From Epiperipatus broadwayi (lineage: Eukaryota; Onychophora; Udeonychophora; Euonychophora; Peripatidae): 64,000 bases of DNA. This document shows positions 1-12,204 of this stretch, one piece after another. Under the pieces are notes generated by a model. That model did not search any database. It worked only from the letters and a program-made list of their open reading frames with translations, and was not told where the DNA came from. Within the stretch, counting starts at the first letter, position 1. Each line of letters begins with the position of its first letter. The DNA is taken from NCBI GenBank assembly GCA_028023455.1, contig JAQFVV010006313.1, forward strand, positions 3,639,147 to 3,703,146, written 5' to 3'. Made by a program: the position numbers and the translations under genes.

Positions 1-1219
1 GTGTTTTCCTTGGTAAACTTCACTTTCATTCATTATTATTTTATATACACTACTTTCGATCTTTAACTATTTTCTAGAGTATTTTCTCAAGTCATCTTAA
101 AGAAAGCAATTCAAACTATTTTAATATTAAAATTCCTTTTGTCCATTTATTCTTATACGAATAATACTTATTTTTATTTTCCATTATCTTCATTAACTTT
201 GCGCACAATGTCCTTTCATTGATTTTATACGCACAGAAACAGCTTTCATAATGATACGCTATATAAACTATATCAACGAATAATATTAACATATTTGGAA
301 CATTATAAAATTTACAACTTGGTTTTAAGAATCTATCCATTTTCTATTGAAAACTCCGATTATATTTCGATAGAATCCACTGGAAGGTTACTGTAAAGTT
401 AGTGAAACATTACTATGAAAAACTTTTTTTAAAAACATTTTATTCTATGATTCTCTTCGGATGATTTTTTAAATTGTCAGTTGGTTTCTTTCAAAGATAT
501 TATTAAAATTATAATAAAATTGACTAATAAATTGAAGAAAAAAAAATTAGAGAGCTTAAAATTTTACCTCTGCTCTGGAGTCAACACAATTTTGTTCTCC
601 CTTGTTTATACAATTAGTTGGCGCGATTTTGGTTGTCTGCCAAGATCTATTTTTTTTTTATTGGTCAATCCCTACTTGGATTTATAAACAATTTCTAAAG
701 TTTTAAAATCATGATGTAATAGACTTAAATGTTAACTCATTATTATTTTTAAATCAATTATTATCTATTACAATTTAACTACCTTTAAAACAATTTTGAA
801 ACAATAATTAATAAAGGTGTATACTACTTATTTTTATTATGATGTGTGACAATTCCATCCACTTCTATAATATACTATTTAAATATTTTAATTATTAGTA
901 TTAATTTAAACCGGTGCTTATACATAGAATATTCCAGACAGTCACGTAGTCATTTCCGGTGTTTAGTCTATTTTTGTCTGTCTTAATAAATTTGCTACTT
1001 ATATTATATAAAATAATTATATAAAATTTTGAAAAACAATTTAGAAAATATAGAATTAGATACAATTCTCACCATCACAATATTTATTATTAAATATATC
1101 ATATTAATCTTTTACTGCTTAATATAATCTATAATATTACATACTATATAATATTAATTTTAAAATTTTTTTAGTAATTGACTATTTATAACTATCATTG
1201 ACCTATAGAAAAGGGCACA
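1..1219 (-). repeat. 3' LTR (truncated by window start)
   Basis: Near-identical to 7870-9383 with the nested insertion removed. The inner boundary is placed at 1219, where the coding-sense LTR begins with TGTGCCC. The other edge lies off the window, so full LTR length is unknown but exceeds 1.2 kb. The short ORFs inside are AT-rich and also occur in the other LTR; they are not treated as genes. Confidence 0.9.
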
Positions 1220-1250
1220 ATAACCTCCTCCTTCGAATAAAAAATTTAAA
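1220..1250 (-). promoter_or_regulatory. Polypurine tract next to 3' LTR
   Basis: On the minus strand, the bases just upstream of the 3' LTR read GAAGGAGGAGG followed by TTAT and then the LTR start. A purine run at this place is what primes plus-strand DNA synthesis in LTR elements. The position agrees with the minus-strand orientation inferred from gag and integrase. Confidence 0.7.
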
Positions 1251-1406
1251 ATTAATGTCTACTTCATTCATTGACATTTAATCTCTTTATCACGTACCAT
1301 GATTGAATTCAACCTTATATCACTAAAATACAAACTATACTGCTTTTAATACAAATTCACATATTATTCAACTATTATACGCAAAGTTTTAACTAATATT
1401 AAAATT

Positions 1407-1858
1407 CTATACTTCTGATGGGTATGGGATCAAGCTTCTAGCATTGTATGTCCCTTTCTCCCCTTCTGGTGTAATCAATATAAAAGCATTCTCTCCTACC
1501 TTGCTACAAATTTTATAGGGACCCTCATATATTTCAAGGAATTTCCTAAACTGATTTCTTTGCAGGTTGCTAACATGGGGTGTTCTAACAAAAACTAGAT
1601 CATCTACTCGGAACGGATGTGGTTTATTATGGGCCTTTTTAACCCTCTTAGTACCCATAATATGCAGCTTTACTTTAGCTTTACTTATATCATGATTTAT
1701 ATTTATTGGTTCTCTGGTTATGGGTATCAGTGTTTGAATCAGTAAATTTTCATGTTTGCCATAGTGTAGATGGAAAGGTGTGAAACCTGTGGATTGATTA
1801 CAAGTGCTGTTTATATAATTAACTTCAGGAAGTTTGTCACCCACTGTTTATTATCATC
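1407..1858 (-). pseudogene. Integrase C-terminal fragment of LTR element (5'-truncated pol)
   Basis: The 145-residue minus-strand frame is the end of a Ty3/Gypsy-type integrase. It has the motif STGFTPFHLHYG after the catalytic core (residues about 18-29). A basic, proline-containing stretch follows, then a VFVRTP segment and a GPYKI motif of the SH3-like C-terminal DNA-binding region. Integrase similarity extends a little upstream (DDNKQWV) in a neighbouring frame, so one base appears to be lost near 1840. Everything normally before this point is absent: zinc-binding N-terminus, most of the DDE core, RNase H, RT and protease. The frame starts only a few bases after the gag stop, which marks a large deletion junction. 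It runs to a stop at 1407, about 190 bases before the 3' LTR. No active enzyme can be made from it. Confidence 0.85.
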
Positions 1859-2834
1859 AGCCACATTGATTATTTTGGGTTTCTACTCTATTCCTAGAGT
1901 TATCGAACTTAACTGTTCTTCTCTTATATGGGAATACCCTATCCCTATCTCTAGAGCTATATTTTCTTCTTAAACTTGTTTGAAATCTATGGTTATTTTT
2001 ACTAACGTTAACATTTGACAATGGATAGCTAGGTCTCTCTCTATTGGATTTATATCTATTGTCCAGAGATGCCTCTGTAATCTCTAGTGCATCCAATAAT
2101 TCTGATACTTCCTCTATGGAATACCTATCAGCAGCAATTAGTAGTTGCTCTACATTCCTAGGTAAGTTATGTCGCACTATTCTAACTATTTGTCCTTCAG
2201 ACAATGGACATGCCGTGAGAGTCTTTAAATGGACAGCCTGGCTTCTAAAGAAACTAGTATAACTACCCCTACTGGAGTGATACTTTTCCTGCGTGATTTG
2301 GAACCTAATGCTGTCTTGTTTATCGGCATTCCAAAAACTTCCTATAATTAAAAATCGAAAATCTCCGTAAGTACTTGGCCTTTCAAACAACGACTGCCAC
2401 CAGTCTTTGGCAGTCCCACCTAAATGGTTGCTACAAATAGCCAACTTTTCTTTTTCGGTTAGTACACATATCGAGAATAGCTTCTCTAAGCTATTGAGAA
2501 ACTCCGACGGATTTTCCACAAAATCTCCTCGAAATGGCTTTACTCTTATGAATCTTAAGGCCATTGAGCTATTTGACCCTCCATCATAATTAGCACTTTC
2601 CCTAGGTGGTCGGATGTCTACTTCTTTGACAGCAGTACGTTCTAATGGGTGGTTTTCATTTTTTTCTAAAAATTCTACCTTACCTATTGAGGATGGAACT
2701 ATCTTTTCCTCAAACCTATTATATAATATTCTTTCCCTACCTAAATCTATCGTGTGGTCACTTATAGGTTTCATCTCTTCTATTTGTTTACAGACTTGTT
2801 GAAATCTCTCTTCAAAATTTATTTGCCCTATCAC
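1857..2834 (-). pseudogene. Gag capsid region of Gypsy-type element
   Basis: A 325-residue frame with a retrotransposon Gag capsid domain at about residues 95-240. It starts at the FRGDFVENPSEFL segment and includes the LGGTAKDWWQ motif typical of the family. A basic Arg/Lys/Ser-rich tail (about 262-315) would bind RNA. It is in the same frame as the coiled-coil ORF just upstream, separated by a single TAA codon at 2855-2853. The listed start is a GTG and probably not a real start, so the two frames most likely formed one Gag of about 720 residues. It ends at NQCG followed by a run of stops, exactly where a CCHC zinc knuckle would be expected. The knuckle is therefore missing at the pol deletion junction. 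Gag would form cytoplasmic virus-like particles around element RNA. Confidence 0.85.
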
Positions 2835-2852
2835 TTGCTCTACATATAATTT

Positions 2853-4019
2853 TTACTCCTTTCTGAATTCATCTAAGTTTTGCTCCACTAGGTCTTTATA
2901 TTCATGACTATTTTTCTCTAACTGTTGAGCTTGTTCCTTTACATCCTTTTGTAATTTCTTCATATTTTCCCCAACCTTTGACCTGTATTTATGTTCCTCA
3001 ACCTTTTGCATATCCCCCAGATCCTGTAATTTTTCAATCAAAACCTGCTCTATATCTGTCTTGGTCTCCATCCTATCTTGCACTATTAAGTCCCTAAACC
3101 TTTCAACTAAATCTTGCTCCATTTCATTCCTTATCACTATTCTATTTTGTACTATCTTTTCTTTTATAACAGTAAAACTTTCATCCATATGCCCTATACG
3201 CTCCTGTATTTCATCAATTCTACATTCCACCTTTATTTTATTATCATCAATCTTTTGATTCAATTTGTTACTATTGACTTGACATCGGTTGATTGAATTT
3301 TCTATTTGCTTACTTAAACCTCTGATAGTCAACTCGTAAAATTCCTCAAATTTATTCTTTAATAATTCTTGATTTTTGTACTCTATATTCTCTACTTCAT
3401 GTTTTAAGGACTCAAAGACCCTTTCGTTATTATCTAGTCTCAGTTCTACCTGATTAAATTTATCTTGTATTTCTCCCTTAAGGTCTTCTACCTTCTGGCA
3501 GGTCTCCTTAAATTTTATCTTTAGATTTTCATTGGTTTTATTCAAGCTTTCATTAAGAATATCTAATTTTACCTTATTATCTTTTATATTTTGAATTATA
3601 CTGACATGAAGATTTTTAAACTTTATATCACTATCCTCTTGAAGATTTTTAAACTTTATATCACTATCCTTTTGAAGAGCTTTAAACTTCATATCATTAT
3701 CTTCATTATTCTTATTTATGCTTTCATGAAGAGCTTTAAACATTTGGGATATTTGAGCCATTAAAATACTCTCTACTTCTGTTTCAGGCGCTTTTACCTT
3801 TTCTTCTTCTATTTCACTTTTCACCATCTCTTTCACCCGCTCTTCCATTTTACTCTCTACCTCGTGAGTATCATCTACCAACGTTTCCCTTTCACATAAG
3901 TTCTCGCGTTCTCTTTCCTCTGTACAACCATTATAAAGCATAGACTTAGACAGTTCCATTTCTACATTACTATCTTGGTTATCCTTTTTTTTAATAATAA
4001 TAATAATATTGTTTTTCAA
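2853..4019 (-). pseudogene. N-terminal coiled-coil part of Gag
   Basis: A 388-residue, highly charged, Lys/Glu/Asn-rich frame that looks almost wholly helical and coiled-coil from about residue 80 onward. Three tandem 11-residue units lie at about 111-138, starting KFKALQKDSD and KFKNLQEDSD, and are visible as a 33-base direct repeat in the DNA. The first ATG is followed by a poly-Ile/Lys stretch, so a later Met near residue 21 or 27 is also possible as the start. It is in frame with the capsid-like ORF and separated from it by one stop codon. Long N-terminal coiled coils occur in some Gypsy Gag proteins and probably help multimerisation; that role is inferred. There is no signal peptide or membrane segment. 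Confidence 0.75.
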
Positions 4020-7000
4020 AATCTAGTATTTTTAGTATATTTCTATTTAATCTCATAAATAAGTTTCCTACTAGCTTCTTCTATTCCCATACAATCGTTA
4101 CCTCCAATAATCATAGACAGTATCCCCTACTCCCTACAATATTTCATCTTAGACAATAATAACAACAATAATAATTCAAAATCATGTGTCACAACATCAT
4201 CCTCTACATGCATGATTCACAGATATTTTTGCACATTTTAATACATTTCAAATATCTCTTCAATATTTCACTAATTGACATGGTCATAATAAATATCCAA
4301 ATAATCATTAGCCACATATGCATATTTCAAAAATTTTATTTGCCAAGTCTTTTATAATAATGTAGTATTATACTTTTAAATAATCAGATCATCCACCACT
4401 TAGAATTGCAATTGTTTGAATCATTAACACTTAGCTCTATAATAATTAAATCCTAAATAACCATTACTATTTTAAAATATTAAATCATCACATTACTGTT
4501 GACTGAATATGATGCCCCCACTAACATATCTCAAGCCCCTAAAGTCTGCACGTCACAATCTACCTATTTAACCTTCCCATTCCATGTAAGCCTATTATAT
4601 TCTCCCCATTTAATACTCGGGCCCAACACACTGCCGGCGCCATAATCTGACCTTGTAATCCATGTGTAGCTCCACTACACATCAGGCCAATCACATTGAG
4701 GGCCATAATCTAACCGCCCCATTCCTGCATCTCCACTTCCCCCAAAATAAATATAATATAGTGAAAATCACCTAACCGGGTTCTAGCTCTAATAATTAAT
4801 GAAATATTCAATTAAATGCTCTACTAGCTCAAGTTTCTTAAAATTAATTTAGGTTCTGTTTTAAACTAACTCAAATAAATATTCAGGAATTCATGAGACT
4901 AGAAGTGGAAATACGGGTGACAAGGTAGATTACATTGAGACAATATTTCACAGGATACCACCTCAATGGCATAAGAACACTATCCCCCCTTATACTACTA
5001 TTACAAATAATAACTACATAGTATTCTTATGACTTCCGCAACTTCTAATCACTAAGACTCATTTAACAATTAAAGTATTAATCTTTTATCTCTAATAATA
5101 ATAATAGTAATCATCTAGCTCAATTGAAATAATCTCAGGTTCTTAAATTTATTCATATGTTAATAAACATATGGTAGCAAAACATGATAAGGGATTTTAT
5201 ATCATAATCTACTACTCTGAAATTAGATTAATAATAAAACAATAATAATCACAATCTTCATTGCTTATTCCAACTAGTACAGCTTTTCTTTCATCGCAAA
5301 TTTATAACCGTAATAAATTAGTTAATATTCTAATATCCCCTTTTTTATCTTTAAGTAATAAAATAAATTAATAAGTGGCAGTGTTTAGATAATCTGATAA
5401 ATAAAGCAAGTGGCAACTAATAGCATATAATTTAGCAAAATATTATGATAATGGATGGGTGACCAGTAACGCAATGCAATTTTATAATTATTTAATTACA
5501 AGAACATCAATAAATAATTAAGATTAAACATACTTCTCTATTTATCTTTTGTGCAAACAATCATATACTTAGTTTAATGGTTGTGAACATACCCTGTGAA
5601 TTCATGCAATGATGTAGAGAAAACAAAACTCAGACACAAGTTTTAATAAACAAATTTTAAAATTTTATTAACATCAATAAAAATAAATAAAACAAACAAA
5701 TCCATCTACATCTATTTACAAGGGATATCCTCATTTTTCTTTACAATAGCTGAATTATACACATTTATATTTCTTTTATCGTTAATTAGACTTATTATGC
5801 CTTTTAAAAGTTATTTATTTATTTCTCATTAGGTTTATCATATCACTTATTTTAACTATTTTATGGGTAACACCATTCTTTACCTTTTAATATTAAAGTT
5901 ACTGTATTATAAATTATCTATGTGGATAAACATCATTTATAACATCATAATTTTACAATCAATATGGTTTTTAAAAGAAAATTACATTTTCTTGTAACTT
6001 TATATAAGTCACTCCGCATATTATTCAAATATTATTATTACTTTTAACGTTTGTTCTCCAATGCTTGTAAACTATAATACATTTATTCCATAAGCCATAC
6101 TCATGTATAATACTATAACACGGGTTTAATTATCACCTGTTATAGTTTCACATATACTATAATTATCGAATGTTATTGTATTTTTTAAATATGCAATACT
6201 TATATTTTTTAAAATATAATTAACAATAAGAAAACATGAAATTATATTTAATATTTTTTTTATATTTCTATTCGGATATACTTTTATAAAATTATAGTTC
6301 ATTTCTTAAAAGGAATTAAAATAATTCTCTAACTCCTTCCCTTCTTAGGATATCTGCATCTTTCTTTCAATAATCATAATCTACTCTTCATTAACACTTA
6401 ACTATTCTTATTCCAAATAATAGCATGACATACATTCTAAAATATCTATTGTTTCCCTTTTAATAGACTTATCATATAATGATGTAGTTGCAAGAAATAC
6501 AGATAAAGATAGCAAAAGATGTATAGGATATCGGGAAAATAGATAGATAACTTATCCACAATATACTTCAAAAATGTATGGAACAGTGTGAATAGGTCCG
6601 ACATTCATTGTCTAATAACCTTGGCGATAAGCATGATGTGGCAGCTATTTACTCAGCTTTACCAAACATCTAGTACGACTCACAAGAAATATATAAAATA
6701 CCACTGTCCAAGACAACATGTGTACCAGTCATAGGGCTTTGTTAACTAGCTGATTAACATCTAAAACTACCTATTATTTCACTCCCTGTAGCATCCTAGT
6801 TTTTAATACATCCTCTTGGTTTCCGAATCACCACGTACTATCAAGTCACTACCCAAACTATCTCTGAGATTTTTACTGTATCCAACATCGATAAAATACT
6901 AACTACTTTTTTTAAAACAATAAACAAAATTCGCTAATATAAAAACATTTCCCTATTCCATAAGAACAATTTCTCTTGCTTTATTACACTGTAGGTTCAA

Positions 7001-7869
7001 CATCTACGTTTTGTTAAAATAACATTTAAATATCCCAATCGGAAAATTAACAGAAAATATCACATAACCATCAGTTATATTGAACTATATTAATAAAACA
7101 TAAAATGATTATCATATGCATATTTTTAAAAAAGCTAATCACATCTCAAAGTGTTTGAGAGTGTTGTTTTCAAAAATGCGTTTTACAACAATAATAACAA
7201 TAAAACTTTTGCGCTACATTCATTTGATTCTCAGCTGATCTAAATAAATAAAACATACATTATATATCATTAATAATTATAAATGTTACCAAAAACAATC
7301 TTTATCTTCCTATCAGAGTTTGTAGTAGGTTTCTTTCTCTTCGAGCATCGCAAATATACAAATTTCCACATACATACAATTTTATTTTAAAATTCAAAAT
7401 CAAAACATATTATTTCATATAATGTTATATCAAGAATTAATGTATTTTGTTTTTCCTATCGCTATCTAAAACTTAATATTTAACTTAGATTAGTAAAGAA
7501 AATAATTCAAACCATAATCACATATTTTTCTGATGGTAAATCTTGGTTAGTCCCATAATATTTATTATTTCTTCTTTTGTCCGAATGTTCTCCTTTATGC
7601 TTATTAAAGTTTTAAATAAATTAGTTCATTTAATAAACTGTTTAGATGATCTTTAGTTTTAGTGTTTAATCCAAAATTATTAGAAAACATTTTATTTAGT
7701 TATCCCATGAAGCTTTTTAATGTTCTGGCGAATATTACCTCGGCACGTTGATGCATCTTTATTTCTAGTTAAACTACAATTATTTAATAATTACGGTACC
7801 AATTGCTTTTTCCATGGATCCAATATTTTATATTTCTCTTCTGTAAAATTTTTTTTTTTCTTTAGGCAA
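4020..7869 (-). other. Non-coding leader of LTR element
   Basis: This 3.85-kb span between gag and the 5' LTR has no convincing ORF on either strand. It is AT-rich except for a more GC-rich part at 4500-4780 with loosely repeated units of about 65 bases, centred on CACATTG and GCCATAATC. A strong primer-binding site next to the 5' LTR could not be identified. Several blocks (about 4740-5030, 5380-5480, 5620-5700 and 6650-6800) are recognisable in reverse orientation at 41.4-43.6 kb. The leader therefore belongs to the element family and is not flanking DNA. Confidence 0.65.
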
Positions 7870-8474
7870 GTGTTTTCCTTGGTAAACTTCACTTTCATTT
7901 ATTATTATTTTATATACACTACTTTCGATCTTTAACTATTTTCTAGAGTATTTTCTCAAGTCATCTTAAAGAAAGCAACTCAAACTATTTCAATATTAAA
8001 ATTCCTTTTGTCCATTTATTCTTATACGAATAATACTTATTTTTATTTTCCATTATCTTCATTAACTTTGCGCACAATGTCCTTTCATTGATTTTATACG
8101 CACAAAAACAGCTTTCATAATGATACGCTATATAAACTATATCAACGAATAATATTAACATATTTGGAACATTATAAAATTTACAACTTGGTTTGAAGAA
8201 TCTATCCATTTTCTATTTAAAACTCCGAATATATTTCGATAGAATCCACTGGCAGGTTACTGTAAAGTTAGTGAAACATTACTATGAAAAACTTTTTTTT
8301 AAAACATTTTATTCTAAGATTCTCTTCGGATTATTTTTTAAATTGTCAGTTGGTTTCTTTCAAAGATATTATTAAAATTATAATAAAATTGACTAATAAA
8401 TTGAAGAAAAAAAAAATTAGAGAGCTTAAAATTTTACCTCTGCTCTGGAGTCAACACATTTTTGTTTTCCCTTG

Positions 8475-8541
8475 TTTATACAATTAGTTGGCGCGATTTT
8501 GGTTGTCTGCCAAGATCTATTATTTTTTTATTGGTCAATCC
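8475..8541 (-). promoter_or_regulatory. Possible LTR core promoter (CCAAT and TATA boxes)
   Basis: On the minus strand a GACCAAT motif (8531-8537) lies about 55 bases upstream of a TATAAA motif (8475-8480). Both are in the middle of the LTR and preserved in the other LTR near 604-670. Spacing and order suit a U3 promoter, but AT-rich DNA yields TATAAA often, so this is tentative. Confidence 0.35.
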
Positions 8542-9020
8542 CTACTTGGATTTATAAACAATTTCTAAAGTTTTAAAATCATGAAGTAATAGACTTAAAT
8601 GTTAACTCATTATTATTTTTAAATCAATTATTATCTATTACAATTTAACTACCTTTAAAACAATTTTGAAACAATAATTAATAAAGGTGTATAGTACTTA
8701 TTTTTATTATGATGTTTGACAATTCCATCCACTTCTATAATATACTATTTAAATATTTTAATTATTAGTATTAATTTAAACTGGTGCTTATACATAGAAT
8801 ATTCCAGACAGTCATGTAGTCATTTCCGGTGTTTAGTCTATTTTTATCTGTCTTAATAAATTTGCTACTTATATTATATAAAATAATTATATAAAATTTT
8901 GAAAAACAATTTAGAAAATATAGAATTAGATACAATTCTCACCATCACAATATTTATTATTAAATATATCATATTAATCTTTTACTGCTTAATATAATCT
9001 ATAATATTACATACTATATA

Positions 9021-9304
9021 ATAATTATGATAGAATGACAACCTGTTAAGCTAAATTGCGCAGACGCTGTGAGAATGTTGTTAATAAATGAATACCTTTG
9101 AACAACCACATGATATAGTATTTATATAAGATAGGGATTCCTTTATGGGATTTCTTTTACTTTTATATAAATACTATATCATGTGGTTGTTCGAAGGTAT
9201 TCATTTATTAACAACATTCTCACAGCGTCTGCGCAATTTAGCTTAACAGGCTGTCATTCTATCATAATTATAATCACACGCAAGACGTTATAAAATAAAT
9301 GCTT
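9021..9304. mobile_element. Palindromic MITE nested in 5' LTR
   Basis: A 284-bp insertion flanked by a 10-base direct repeat (ATACTATATA at 9011-9020 and 9305-9314), present once in the other LTR. Arms at 9021-9130 and about 9162-9271 are inverted copies with only a few mismatches and a loop of about 30 bases. A 33-base tail (9272-9304) lies outside the right arm. No coding capacity. RNA from it would form a hairpin of about 110 bp. A diverged relative lies near 51.4-51.5 kb. Confidence 0.85.
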
Positions 9305-9383
9305 ATACTATATAATATTAATTTTAAATTTTTTTTAGTAATTGACCATTTATAACTATCATTGACCTATAGAAAAGGGCACA

Positions 9384-9399
9384 ATATATATATATATCC

Positions 9400-9446
<47 letters not shown>
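9384..9446. repeat. TA microsatellite at LTR boundary
   Basis: Alternating TA runs at 9384-9398 and 9404-9446 directly abut the outer end of the 5' LTR, so the element appears to have inserted into or beside a TA repeat. Confidence 0.9.
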
Positions 9447-9449
<3 letters not shown>

Positions 9450-12200
9450 GAAAGGAAAAATAAAAATGAACACAGACAAAAATTTAAGAGGATGTTTCTT
9501 ACTATCCTTGAGTAAAATAGTCATAGTAAAATGATTAAATAATTCTGGATTTAAAATAAAATTTTGTTACAAATAAACATTTAAATAAAGGTCTAACTAA
9601 ATTCATATTCTGATTTTGAATTTAAAAACAAGAAGTTCAAACTGATAATTGTAAAAATTTATGTTATTTCATTTTGAAGTCTTTTACTTAATGCCCTATC
9701 TAAGTAAAAACATGTAGATCACATCTTTGTTAAAATTTCAAAGTAGCTTCCAGAAATAGCTTGTAATTAAAACTGATTTGAAAACATTAAAATTGCTTTA
9801 ATCAAGACAGACTGAAAACAATTGTGTTTTATAACCTCAAGTGACTTTTATAAAAATGCTGATAAAAAGATCAGTACAGTTTGGTTTTAATATTTTGGAG
9901 AATCAGTTGGCTAATAACTAGCTACAATGTTTTGGCTAATATTTTTGTAAGAGAGTTAGCTGCAGTTTGTTGGTAACTGTAGCAAAGAGTGGCAGCAGGA
10001 AAGCTAGCTGCATATATGGCTAGCAGAGCTACATAAAAAGTTGCATGAATCAGATGTAAGAATTCAAGTAAGCAGCTGTTCTACAATTCAATTATGGAGT
10101 TTGAATTCACATGGAGGAAAATGGTCAACTTCTTTGTAATTCATAGCTACCAATGTGTTCTGGGAAAACAACTAACTTTTCTGAAACAATCGTAAACAGA
10201 AGGGAACTGATTCAATGCCAGTTTTAATTGCTTATGTCTTTGCTTGATGATGACAATCTTGTACTATACTTTCTTAACCAAAAACCAATATTGTCAAGAC
10301 AAACTCATCAAGGAATCTTATCAGTTAATAAAGAAATAGTTAGATATATGATGCTGTGTATACATGTAAGTTAGCATGACATGCATGTCACATATAGATA
10401 ACATGTTTTTAATAATTCATTTTTAAAAATGATATTCTAAAAAGTAAGATATATAATATAGAATGATTTTCTTTAAAGTCATTTCTTGAGAAAATAAAAT
10501 GACATTTTGAGACATGTATAATTAAAAGCAACTTATGATCATAAGACATATATAGAATAATATTATTTTAAAATATATTTCTTAAAAACTAACATATATA
10601 AAATTTTCACTGAATAAAATAATTGAATTCATTGACTGAAACAGATATTTGAGATTAATTTAAAGATAATTCTAAACACATTATAATTAATTGAGACATA
10701 GAAAAAGAACTTTTCTAACCTGTCAAAAATTATCTATAATTTTTTAAATAAAATAAAAGAAAAAATAAAAAAAAAATGTGGTAGAGTTTGATAAACTGTT
10801 TTTTATTGATATACATGCATATATGTAAATTATATATATATTGTAACGATATATAAATATGTCGTTACATTTATTTAAAATAAAAACTTTTAAGTTCGCA
10901 TATAAAAATAAGTGTATTAAAAATAAAAGTAAAAAAAAACTAAACGCTAAAATTAAAAACGTTTGTTATACATATATATATTCGCACAGATGCTAAACTG
11001 TAAAAATATTTTTTTAATAAATAAAAAAAAGGTATTTGAATGTATTTTTTATAAAAAAAAGATTTATAAAAATATTTTAATAAAAAAATAGCGTAAGTTA
11101 AAGTAAAAACAGGTATTAATTAATTCCTGTAATCTGTAAATGGAAATGATGTTTATTAATTATCTAAAAGCTGGGTAATTAAAAAGTCAGATGAAAAGTT
11201 AGATAAGAGAAGAAAGAAATTTTAGCTTGACCAATGGAAGCACTAAGCCTTGGCTCGGACCCTAACGAAAGTGATAGACTAGTGACGTTTTGTTCATTGA
11301 ATCCTGGTGGATAAGATAAAAAGGGAAATACAGTTTTTTTCGGACAGTTCCAGCATTTGTGTTTGAGAGATGAGGTATGACGCACATACCACACTCTCTA
11401 TTAAAAAAAAAAATGAAAAGACTGTGATACTTTGAACCAGCTATTGCCATCTCCAGAACATTCCCTTCCAATGGAGGCATCGCAGGAATTAATAAAAGCA
11501 GAAACCTGGACTCTTCTACCATAAGCTATCTGAAATGAACAATTGTTAAAATCAATCAAGAACTTTCGTCAAGTTTTACAAACTGATAAACAAGCCAACT
11601 GAAATGTTAAAATGGACTCTTATCTGACTTTTGTAAGTCTTTAAATCAAATTAATAATGTTTAATTTTATATGTTTTCCGATTGATAAACATCATTTCAA
11701 ATTTTTTTTTCTTATTGTAAAGATTGGTTAAATGTATGAAATTTAAGTTGTTTATAGATGCTTGCATGGATTCATTTGCGGTTAATTATATTTTGGTTTT
11801 CATATTTGATCAAAATATATAGACATTCGATAAATAATGATACCTTATGGTGAGTATCTAAAATGTATTTATTCGGATGTCTTTTAAGTTATTGGTGACA
11901 ATGCAAGTATCTTATGGTGAATACTATTGGGTTACTTATAAGTTTCCCTCTGCGATTGTCGGTATCAATAATTTTGTATTTTGATTGTTTATGTTTATTT
12001 TGAAATGTTTTTGACCGTGGAATCTATGTAATCGATCTATACCCAACATTTTTAAACAAATCTGTGCGAACGTATTTAAATGTTAAAATTAAGTCGGGCG
12101 TGAATGGCTATATAGTTTGTAAAGTTATATTAAGGGAGGGTAATCTTAGGTTATTCATTTTGTAGTTGAATTGGTTCAATGGATTGGATATATTTGTGTA
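9447..12200. other. AT-rich intergenic DNA, nothing recognised
   Basis: No coding region, RNA gene or transposon end could be supported. Two overlapping minus-strand frames at 11179-11522 show no known motif. The local rise in GC at about 11.2-11.5 kb is the only departure from background. Confidence 0.5.
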
Positions 12201-12204
12201 ATTA

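Larger units (their letters stand above)
1..9383 (-). mobile_element. Gypsy-type LTR retrotransposon, internally deleted, with long leader
   Basis: The block at 1-1219 is repeated almost base for base at 7870-9383, apart from a 294-bp insertion in the second copy, so these are the two LTRs of one element. All element coding sequence between them is on the minus strand: a coiled-coil and capsid Gag, then the end of an integrase. The 5' LTR is therefore the 9383 side and the 3' LTR is cut by the window start. The LTR edge reads TGTGCCC in the coding sense, and a purine-rich tract abuts it at the inner side of the 3' LTR. The two LTRs differ at few positions, so insertion was fairly recent. The element cannot be autonomous: protease, RT and RNase H are absent. 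The far target-site duplication lies outside the window and cannot be checked. Confidence 0.9.
7870..9383 (-). repeat. 5' LTR with nested MITE
   Basis: Matches 1-1219 closely. The outer boundary at 9383 is the TGTGCCC end in coding sense and abuts a TA microsatellite. The stated inner boundary is only where similarity to the window start begins; the real LTR edge may lie below 7870. The copy is interrupted by 9021-9304 plus a 10-base target duplication, absent from the other LTR. Confidence 0.88.

Noticed and set aside
1770-3296. Plus-strand ORFs across the gag and integrase region
   Set aside because: They are antisense shadows of the minus-strand gag and integrase frames and show no motif.
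7700-7820. CCATG sites at about 7704 and 7813 as LTR edge plus primer-binding site
   Set aside because: The bases next to CCA do not resemble any recognised tRNA 3' end, and the LTR edge cannot be fixed because the other LTR is cut.
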